A stretch of DNA of 61,932 nt, taken from contig JBBRYJ010000015.1 in the NCBI GenBank assembly GCA_038237745.1, positions 1 through 61,932 on the forward strand. The letters run 5' to 3'. Each line of letters starts with the position of its first letter. The stretch's first letter is position 1. This document shows positions 56,336 through 61,932 of the stretch, one piece after another. The position numbers were made by a program, and so were the translations under genes. Source of the DNA: DASQEH01 sp038237745. GTDB taxonomy: Bacteria > Actinomycetota > Actinomycetes > Propionibacteriales > Nocardioidaceae. The notes beneath the pieces are model-generated. The model was not told the DNA's origin. It ran no database searches and saw nothing but the letters and a program-made list of their open reading frames with translations.

Positions 56336-57055
56336 ATGTATCTCGAGAACCTCGTCACCGACGCCGTCGAGCCGCAGCGGCTGGGCCGGTTCTGGGAGGC
56401 GGTGCTCGGAGGCGAGCGGCTGACCGACGAGCCTGATGGCTTCGAGACGCGCCTCACCGTCGAGGGCGGACCGGTGCTCGACCTGTGCTTCCAGCGCGTC
56501 CCCGAGCCGCCATTCGAGCCGCCGAGACTCCACCTGGACCTCCGGGGCGGGGCCCGCCAGACCCAGGAGGTCGAGCGGCTGCTCGGGCTTGGCGCAACAC
56601 ACCTCGACATCGGTCAGCGCGATGTGCCCTGGGTGGTGCTCGCCGACCCGGAGGGCAATCCCTGCTGCGTCATGGAGGATCGAGCGGTGTACGCCGACAC
56701 CGGACCCCTCGCAGCGCTGCCGCTCGACTCTGCCGACCCGGACAGAGATGCGGCCTTCTGGTCCTGGCTGACCGGCTGGACCGACGCGGCCGACGTCGCA
56801 TCCCGGTCCCTGCGCCACCCGTCGCTGCTTGGCCCCCTCCTTGAGCTGTGCCCTGAGCCAGCCCGGAAGGCGACGACCAAGAACCGGCTGCACCTCGACA
56901 TCCGGCTAGAGACTCAAGATGATCCCGACGGCGTCGCGGCAAGCATCGCCGAACGCGGCGGCCGCGAGCTCCACCCGGAGTGGGGCGAGCTGGCGTGGCG
57001 GCTCTACGCAGACCCGTCCGGCAACGAGTTCTGCGTGCTCCCAGCCCGCTCGTGA
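56336..57055 (+). CDS. VOC-family (glyoxalase-like) protein, two modules
   Basis: 239 residues holding two beta-alpha-beta-beta-beta modules: residues 1-120 (YLENLVTDAVEPQRLGRFWE, RLHLDLRGG, VVLADPEGNPCCV) and residues 125-239 (ADPDRDAAFWSWLTGW, RLHLDIRLE, RLYADPSGNEFCVLPA). Each module has the HLD(I/L)R metal/ligand strand and the DP(E/S)GN.(C/F)C(V) end of the actinobacterial glyoxalase-like family. Substrate unknown. ATG 56336 lies exactly six bases after TACGGT (56324-56329), a leaderless start. Confidence 0.85.
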   Translation: MYLENLVTDAVEPQRLGRFWEAVLGGERLTDEPDGFETRLTVEGGPVLDLCFQRVPEPPFEPPRLHLDLRGGARQTQEVERLLGLGATHLDIGQRDVPWVVLADPEGNPCCVMEDRAVYADTGPLAALPLDSADPDRDAAFWSWLTGWTDAADVASRSLRHPSLLGPLLELCPEPARKATTKNRLHLDIRLETQDDPDGVAASIAERGGRELHPEWGELAWRLYADPSGNEFCVLPARS

Positions 57056-57113
57056 GGAACGCCTGTTCATGGTCGGATGCTGGGGTGCGAGCGTCGGTGC
57101 GGGGATCGCCCCG

Positions 57114-57498
57114 TCAGGCACGCCGCAGTTCCCCGATGGGCAACGAGTCGGCGACACCGACGGGGCAAGCCCAGACTGCGCGACCTTGTTCGACGACTGG
57201 TAGCCGGGGATGGTTGGCGGGGTGCGCCGCGCAGATCGGCCAGTTGCTAGGTCTACCTAGACGAGCTAGTTCCTCGACTGCCCATTCTTGGACCTGGTCG
57301 GCCAAGTGAGCGAGGGCTTAGTCGCCAGGCAGTCCCACGTTCCACCACACCCCATGCCACTCTGGTCAGCCGCGAACAACCTGACCCGACGGGTCCCAGG
57401 GCTGCCACGTGCTCCGCTCAACGCGCGGCAAGCGGGACACCTCCCGCCGCCAGGTCGTCGAAGATTAGGCCGAGCGCCTTGTCGATCGCACGCGTCAC
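57114..57498 (-). pseudogene. Broken hypothetical gene (three frames)
   Basis: From GTG 57498 the frame reads RAIDKALGLIFDDLAAGGVP and stops. A second frame gives LFAADQSGMGCGGTW; a third gives LADQVQEWAVEELARLGRPS, then WPICAAHPANHPRLPV and GRAVWACP. In that order they match a conserved actinobacterial family of about 150 residues that begins with an IFDDLAA helix and ends W..CP.HP..HPL...V..G.AVW.CP. At least two frameshifts break it. The Cys/His positions suggest a zinc site in intact members. Confidence 0.55.
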
Positions 57499-57619
57499 AA
57501 GAACAGTGTGTGCTCGCCCTGTGCGACCCGGCTCGCGAATACGCGAGCCGCGCGGTCGAAAGAGCGCATCGTTCCCCCGCGTCAGCATCAGCGAAGGTCA
57601 GGTGATGCGGCACGGGTCT

Positions 57620-57674
57620 GCAACCGTACGAGGGTGAATCCCGAGAGGACGGAGTTCCACTCTCGTACGGTTGC
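57620..57674. terminator. Long hairpin downstream of the DDN-type gene
   Basis: GCAACCGTACGAG (57620-57632) pairs perfectly with CTCGTACGGTTGC (57662-57674), and the pairing continues inward with a few mismatches to a stem of about 20 bp. It starts 12 bases after the stop (57687) of the gene read leftward into it. Terminator is the simplest reading; a small mobile-element-like inverted repeat is the alternative. Confidence 0.6.
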
Positions 57675-57686
57675 CATTATTCGCGA

Positions 57687-58091
57687 TCAACGACGCTCGA
57701 GCATCAGGACCGGAATGACTCGTTCGGTCTTGGTCTCATAGTCGGCGAACCCAGGATACCGGGCCTTCTGCTCCTGCCAGATCGGCTCACGTTGCCGGGT
57801 GTCCAGCACCCGCGCCATCACATTCACTTCGTCGGGGCCGACCTCGATCCGGGCCTCGGGATTGGCTTTCAGGTTGTGATACCAGTCCGGGTGGGTGTCA
57901 GCCCCCGCCTTGGACGCGAAAACGGCGAACCCGTCACCGACCGCTTGGTACATCACTGGGCTCACTCGCTCCTGCCCGCTCTTCGCACCGGTGCTATGCA
58001 GCAGGAGCAGAGGCGCTCCCTCGAAGTCGCCACCGACCTTGCCGCCGTTGGCACGAAACTCAGCGATGACCTTCTCGTTCCAGTCGCTCAT
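57687..58091 (-). CDS. DDN-type F420-dependent nitroreductase family protein
   Basis: 134 residues. FRANGGKVGGDFEGAPLLLL with HSTGAKSG, then VSPVMYQAVGDGFAVFASK and HPDWYHNLKANPEARIEVG, is the split-barrel signature of deazaflavin-dependent nitroreductases (DDN, PF04075). Members reduce quinones or other electrophiles with F420H2, implying the host makes coenzyme F420. Single gene with a strong hairpin after its stop. Confidence 0.92.
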   Translation of the reverse strand: MSDWNEKVIAEFRANGGKVGGDFEGAPLLLLHSTGAKSGQERVSPVMYQAVGDGFAVFASKAGADTHPDWYHNLKANPEARIEVGPDEVNVMARVLDTRQREPIWQEQKARYPGFADYETKTERVIPVLMLERR

Positions 58092-58311
58092 GTCTAGAAC
58101 CTACTGCGGTCGGCCCGCACATGGTGATCCGGTCCACAAACAGTCCGCAGCATTACGCCTCAGCAAGCGATCGAAATGTGTCTGCTCATGGGCTTACGCA
58201 GGGCTGAGCAGGTTGCTTCGCCTACAGGACCTCGGAGAAGGCATCATCTCCCGCGTAGTGGTGGTTGCCGGGGCGCGAATGGGGGAGCAGCTTCGTTTGA
58301 CGGCGACGTGT

Positions 58312-59055
58312 CTATGACGAGGTCGGTAGTCGATAGACCGAGATGTGCGAACGCGACTCCGCGGTGAACTCCGCCCCCGCCCAGTCCGCGCATCTACTCT
58401 CCAGCTCGAAACCTGCGAGCTGTGCCATTAGGTCGAGTTCGGTTGGCCAGATGTAGCGGTGCGGGCTACGGAACAGCTGCGCCTGCTGACCCTCGCCGTA
58501 GTGGAAATGATGCGAGACGAGCTGTTGGTTCAGGACGTCGTAGCTGTCCAGACCGATGTAGCCCGGCTCCGCCAGCCAGACTGTGGCCTGCTGTCCCGGC
58601 GGGAGCTTGCGCAGCTCAGGCACCCATAGCTCGATGACGAAACTGCCGCCAGGCGCCAGGTGACGGGCTGCGTTCCGGAAGCAGGCGACCTGTTCGGCCT
58701 GGGTCAGCAGATTGGAGATCGTGTTGAAGACGAGGTAGACCAGCGTGTACTCACCCGGGGCGCACGCCGTTGCCATGTCGCCCACGACCACCGGGATCCG
58801 CTCGTCGCCGACCTTGGTACGGAGCCGGTTGATCATCGGGGTGGACAGCTCGATGCCGGTGACGGGCACGCCGCGCTCAGCGAGTGGGATAGCCACCCGA
58901 CCGGTTCCGATCGCGAACTCGAGCGCTCGGCCGTTGCCGGCCAGGTTGGCAAGTCGGTCGACCGTCGGCCCCACCACCCCGGGAGCGAACATCCCCGTGC
59001 CCAGGGTGTCGTAGCGCTCGGCAGCACCGACATCCCAAATCTCCTCCTGCCGCAT
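58312..59055 (-). CDS. SAM-dependent methyltransferase
   Basis: 247 residues from ATG 59055. EFAIGTGRVAIPLAERGVPV is motif I (E/DxGxGxG form EFAIGTG), TGIELSTPMINRLRTK motif II and YTLVYLVFNTISNLLTQAEQ motif IV. The pattern is that of class I methyltransferases annotated ubiE/daunorubicin-type small-molecule enzymes. The substrate is not predictable. The 220 bases between it and the DDN-type gene hold nothing I recognise. Confidence 0.85.
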   Translation of the reverse strand: MRQEEIWDVGAAERYDTLGTGMFAPGVVGPTVDRLANLAGNGRALEFAIGTGRVAIPLAERGVPVTGIELSTPMINRLRTKVGDERIPVVVGDMATACAPGEYTLVYLVFNTISNLLTQAEQVACFRNAARHLAPGGSFVIELWVPELRKLPPGQQATVWLAEPGYIGLDSYDVLNQQLVSHHFHYGEGQQAQLFRSPHRYIWPTELDLMAQLAGFELESRCADWAGAEFTAESRSHISVYRLPTSS

Positions 59056-59238
59056 GCGATGATCCTGCCAAGGGCCTGCCGCGACGTCCAACGACTTTTG
59101 GCAATGCCCGGACGCGCCGCCCCGGGCGCCGCTTTGCACGATCTCTGCTTCGACGTTTCGAACCCCGGTTCTGCGGGGACCGACCCCCGAGACTGCCTTT
59201 CACATGACGCCGGACGGGCACTCCGGCCGCCGTCAGGG

Positions 59239-59496
59239 ATGACGCGATCTGGGCTGGAGGGGGCCAGCACCTACGAATGGATGCGGGACCGTCATGACAT
59301 GCTCGACAACCAGCAGCGGTGGCGCGGCTTCTATGGCCCCCTCATACTTCCCGACCAGAACATCTGGCTTCTCGATGGCGGGGATCGGGTAGAACAGTCA
59401 AGCTGGTCCTCGACGTCAACCGAGATCGGGCCCGGGCTTCCCTTCAGGTCCGCCTTCCGCACTGGAGCCGACCCAACAGCGGGTCCCCAGCCTTAG
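59239..59496 (+). CDS. Small hypothetical ORF (doubtful)
   Basis: 85 codons from ATG 59239, the only protein-like frame in the 440-bp gap between the methyltransferase and permease genes. It reads MTRSGLEGASTYEWMRDRHD, then RWRGFYGPLILPDQNIWLLD. Acidic-basic balance and aromatic content are protein-like and no long shadow frame explains them, but there is no clear RBS and no family. The last codons overlap the permease stop region on the other strand. Confidence 0.3.
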   Translation: MTRSGLEGASTYEWMRDRHDMLDNQQRWRGFYGPLILPDQNIWLLDGGDRVEQSSWSSTSTEIGPGLPFRSAFRTGADPTAGPQP

Positions 59497-61427
59497 GAGC
59501 TCACCTCCTGAGGGGTCGGCGCAGCCGAGGACGGCGTTTCGTCGCTCAGTACTGTGTGCAACTGGTAGGGGACTGAGGTGACCATGACCCCAGGCTGATA
59601 CAGCAGCCGTCCCTTGAGGCGAAGAGCACCCTGGTTGTGTAGCAGATGCTCCCACCAATGTCGTACCACGTATTCAGGGATGAACACCGTGACGACGTCT
59701 CGGGGGCTCTTGCGTCTGACCTGCGAGAGATAGTCGAGCACGGGACCCGTGATCTCCCGGTAGGGCGAAGCGATTATGATGAGCGGCACATTCAACCCGC
59801 GGGCGCTCCACTCAGCCTGAAGACGGTCGCTCTCGTCTTCAGTAACGGCGACGGTCAGCGCTGTGAGGTCGTTCGGGCGGGTGGCCCTTGCGTAGGCCAA
59901 CGCCTGAAGCGTCGGGACGTTGAGTTTGGACACCAGAACCACAGCATGGTTGCGACTGGGAAGCGGAACTCCGCTGGCATCCGGCACCAGCTGGACAGCG
60001 ACCGAGTCGTAGTGTCGCCGGATGGCTCGCATCAGGAAGTAGATGACGAACATCGCGGCAATCGCCAGGTAGGCGCCGGCCAAGAACTTGTACCAGACAA
60101 CGATAATGAGCACCAACCCGGTAACGGCCGCACCTGTGCCGTTGATGACCTGTGCCCGGCGCATGCTCCTTCGAGATCTGCCGTCTGTTGTAGTGGCCAG
60201 TTTGGTGCGCCAGCGTCGCACCATCCCTATCTGGGACAAGGTGAACGACGTGAAGACGCCCACAATGTACAGCTGGATGAGCTTGTCGATGTTGGCGTTG
60301 AAGCCGAAGATCAGCGCGATGGAAAGGCCCGCGAGGAGCAGAATGCCATTGCTGAAGGCCAGTCGATCACCACGATTGTGCAGCTGGTGGGGCAAGAATC
60401 GATCCTGGGCCAAGATCGAGGCAAGGGTGGGGAAGCCACTGAAGGCGGTGTTCGTGGCGAGAATGAGGATGCCGGCAGTCGCCGCCTGGAACGCATAGAA
60501 CAGCAGACCGCGGCCCCAGATACTCTCCGCAATCTGGCTGATGACCGAAGGGTTTCCATCGGGGTAAGCGCGAGCATGAGTGGCCAGCGCGAGCGCCGTG
60601 ATCCCCGAGAACATCGAGATGGCGAGTGCCCCCATGATGAGAAGTGTCGTGGCGGCATTCTTGCTCTTGGGCTTCTTGAAGGCTGGGACACCGTTGCTGA
60701 TCGCCTCGACACCGGTGAGGGCCGTGCACCCGGAGGCGAACGCTCGCAGGCACAACAGCACGGTTAAGATCCCGCCGACATGGGCAGTGTGCTGCAACGT
60801 CAAGTGTGCGCTAGAGGCCTCGGGGACGCCACCCCTGACCGCTCGGTAGGCGGCGCTCGCCAGCAGGAGAAACGTCAGCGTGACGAAGGTATAGGTCGGG
60901 AAGGCGAATGCGGTGCCCGACTCCTTCACGCCTCGCAAGTTCGCGAGCGCCAGGAGAACGATGAACGCGACGGATAGTTCCACGGCGTGCGGGGCGAGTG
61001 ACGGAACTCCCGACGTGATCGCCACCACTCCGGAGACGATAGACACCGCCACGGTCATGACGTAGTCGACCAGCAATGCAGCCGCAGCCGTCAGCGAGGC
61101 ATTGCGACCCAGGTTGTCCTTGCTCACGATGTACGCGCCGCCACCGCTGGGGTAGGCGAAGCACGTCTGCCGGTAAGAAGCGACGACCACGGCCAAGAGC
61201 AGAGCCACCGCCGCCGCGATAGGGGCGGCCAGTCCGAGAAACGAGGAGGCGCCCGCGGCTCCGAGCACAAGCACGATCTGTTCCGTCGCGTAAGCAACCG
61301 ACGAGATCGGGTCAGAACAGAAGACCGGAAGTGCGATCTTCTTCGGTAGCAGCGTTTCACCCATCCGGTCGCTAGCCCGAGCTCGGCCGATCAGCAACCG
61401 CTTGAAAGGATCACGCAGGCTCACCAT
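59493..61427 (-). CDS. APC-family permease with C-terminal cytosolic domain
   Basis: 644 residues from ATG 61427. About twelve transmembrane helices begin after LPKKIALPVFCSDPISSVAY, the APC/KUP-like opening. FAYPSGGGAYIVSKDNLGRN is helix 2-3 and AFASGCTALTGVEAISNGVP with AFKKPKSKNAATTL the helix 6-7 substrate region. A 160-residue C-terminal cytosolic domain (VLVSKLNVPTLQALAYARAT, ADESDRLQAEWSARG-like region) resembles a universal-stress-type regulatory fold. Probably an amino-acid or potassium transporter; the family is used for both. Its ATG overlaps the stop of the truncated ORF upstream by seven bases. Confidence 0.88.
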   Translation of the reverse strand: MVSLRDPFKRLLIGRARASDRMGETLLPKKIALPVFCSDPISSVAYATEQIVLVLGAAGASSFLGLAAPIAAAVALLLAVVVASYRQTCFAYPSGGGAYIVSKDNLGRNASLTAAAALLVDYVMTVAVSIVSGVVAITSGVPSLAPHAVELSVAFIVLLALANLRGVKESGTAFAFPTYTFVTLTFLLLASAAYRAVRGGVPEASSAHLTLQHTAHVGGILTVLLCLRAFASGCTALTGVEAISNGVPAFKKPKSKNAATTLLIMGALAISMFSGITALALATHARAYPDGNPSVISQIAESIWGRGLLFYAFQAATAGILILATNTAFSGFPTLASILAQDRFLPHQLHNRGDRLAFSNGILLLAGLSIALIFGFNANIDKLIQLYIVGVFTSFTLSQIGMVRRWRTKLATTTDGRSRRSMRRAQVINGTGAAVTGLVLIIVVWYKFLAGAYLAIAAMFVIYFLMRAIRRHYDSVAVQLVPDASGVPLPSRNHAVVLVSKLNVPTLQALAYARATRPNDLTALTVAVTEDESDRLQAEWSARGLNVPLIIIASPYREITGPVLDYLSQVRRKSPRDVVTVFIPEYVVRHWWEHLLHNQGALRLKGRLLYQPGVMVTSVPYQLHTVLSDETPSSAAPTPQEVSS

Positions 61428-61801
61428 GACCCCGCTAACCGCACTTGTTGTATCGTGCGGTCGCCGACGAGCAACGCAACCGAGTCGAAGACGCCGTCGA
61501 CGTCGGCCAGCCAGACGTCGTCGCATAGCCGACGCGGTGCGACTTCGACGCCGACGCGGTATCGAAGCGTGTCAGACTCGAAACGCGCCGCAGTGTGCTC
61601 CGCGAGCTCACCGCAGCCGTACGCCAGCGCCCAGCAAAGGCTGTGTATCCGACCCAGCCGGGTGAACAACGACAATCCAGATAACGCCGGGCGCTGACTG
61701 ATCGGGAGGAGAAAGGACTGATCAGGGTCCAGCCGACTCTTTGCCTCCAAGAAGGGCAAACCACCCTCCTCGCAAAGCTGCACGGATAAGCGGCTCTTCA
61801 C
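61421..61801 (-). CDS. Truncated ORF fused to the ISL3 end
   Basis: A minus-strand frame of 126 codons ends in TGA overlapping the permease start (ATGGTGA), as expected of a coupled upstream gene. Its C-terminal half (YGCGELAEHTAARFESDTLR, then YRVGVEVAPRRLCDDVWLAD) is protein-like. The apparent start codon lies inside the inverted repeat of the ISL3 element, so the real N-terminus was probably displaced by the insertion. Family not recognised. Confidence 0.35.
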   Translation of the reverse strand: MKSRLSVQLCEEGGLPFLEAKSRLDPDQSFLLPISQRPALSGLSLFTRLGRIHSLCWALAYGCGELAEHTAARFESDTLRYRVGVEVAPRRLCDDVWLADVDGVFDSVALLVGDRTIQQVRLAGSW

Positions 61802-61812
61802 AATTCGGGGTG
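61793..61812. mobile_element. Terminal inverted repeat of an ISL3-family element
   Basis: GCTCTTCACAATTCGGGG..., preceded by G, begins immediately downstream of the transposase stop (61798-61800, complement). ISL3 elements typically carry ends starting GGCTCTTC, so 61792 or 61793 is the likely left boundary of the insertion. The other end lies outside the window. Confidence 0.6.
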
Positions 61813-61932
61813 TAGTCGTGGCCTGAAGCCGCCGGACTCGAGTAGTGATCTGGCGATGTAGTTGGTGAGGTTGCGGAACCCAAGGGCGGAGCCGCGGAGG
61901 TGTTCGAGGCGGCCGTTGACGGCTTCTGTCGG
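61798..61932 (-). CDS. ISL3-family transposase, C-terminal end (runs off the window)
   Basis: The last 44 codons read TEAVNGRLEHLRGSALGFRN and LTNYIARSLLESGGFRPRLH before TGA at 61798. The E in TEAVNGRLEHLRG is the third acidic residue of the ISL3 DDE catalytic triad, and LGFRNLTNYIARSLLE is the usual ending of these transposases. The rest continues beyond base 61932. Confidence 0.9.
   Translation of the reverse strand, partial: PTEAVNGRLEHLRGSALGFRNLTNYIARSLLESGGFRPRLHPEL

Noticed and set aside
56036..56893. 285-codon minus-strand frame opposite the VOC gene
   Set aside because: It follows the reverse of a complete two-module VOC gene; no recognisable domain.

Overview
The window is high-GC chromosomal DNA from an actinomycete. 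Diagnostic features are a WhiB-family iron-sulfur regulator, GlnE next to a GlnA2-type glutamine synthetase, a fused RNase H/acid phosphatase, a homodimeric AceE, a PucR-type regulator in front of fabD-fabH-acpP-fabF-accD, DUF3052, DUF3145 and F420-dependent (DDN-type) proteins, and GTG starts with apparently leaderless promoters. Gene order parallels the Mycobacterium tuberculosis glnE-glnA2-panB-rnhA/cobC-nif3-ahpE-aceE-fabD region, but fabH lies inside the fab cluster as in Streptomyces. My best guess, an inference only, is Propionibacteriales (Nocardioides-like).

Region 1 (1-7400) is accessory and badly eroded. It holds an AbrB-type antitoxin N-terminus, an intact class II Fic protein, a BrnT/BrnA-like toxin-antitoxin pair, and remnants of a tyrosine integrase, a phage terminase small subunit, a lipoprotein and a serine resolvase. 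An arsenic module follows: an ArsI/CadI-like protein with an internal deletion, divergent from arsR-arsC, then traces of an arsM-like start and a second relic of the toxin-antitoxin cassette.

Region 2 (7400-16900) holds membrane and envelope genes (PAP2-like, GT39-like, SPFH/stomatin), a WhiB3/WhiD-type regulator, and the glnA2-type / class I amidotransferase / glnE set on the minus strand. Region 3 (17000-33300) is mostly core metabolism and RNA metabolism: nadE, a PIG-L deacetylase, panB, map, dps, an ATGA-coupled run of topoisomerase IB, PIG-L deacetylase, NodS-like methyltransferase, acyl-CoA dehydrogenase-like protein and family 2 glycosyltransferase, then rnpB, an RNB exonuclease, RNase H/phosphatase, a CT398-type zinc-ribbon protein, a Nif3-like protein and tRNA-Val.

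Region 4 (33400-46300) is central carbon and fatty-acid metabolism: AhpE-like peroxiredoxin, DUF3052, aceE, an EamA transporter, a PHP-domain protein, the PucR/FasR-type regulator, then fabD-fabH-acpP-fabF-accD. Together these make acetyl-CoA, malonyl-CoA and acyl-ACP. Region 5 (46300-57060) has PPK2, DUF3145, a MoxR/DUF58/VWA operon, a solitary AAA ATPase with operator-like dyads, GNAT, NmrA-like, tRNA-Met, YciI and VOC genes. Region 6 (57060-end) mixes a degenerate gene, a DDN-type protein, a methyltransferase and an APC permease, and ends in an ISL3-family element.

The most unusual signals are a family of 22-bp tandem intergenic repeats at four loci between core genes; the overlapping topIB/PIG-L/MT/ACAD/GT2 operon; a FabD carrying a biotinyl/lipoyl-like tail without the acceptor lysine; perfect dyads in front of fabD and other genes; a 14-bp tandem repeat in front of aceE; and five genes sharing an exact TANNNT-N6-start architecture.
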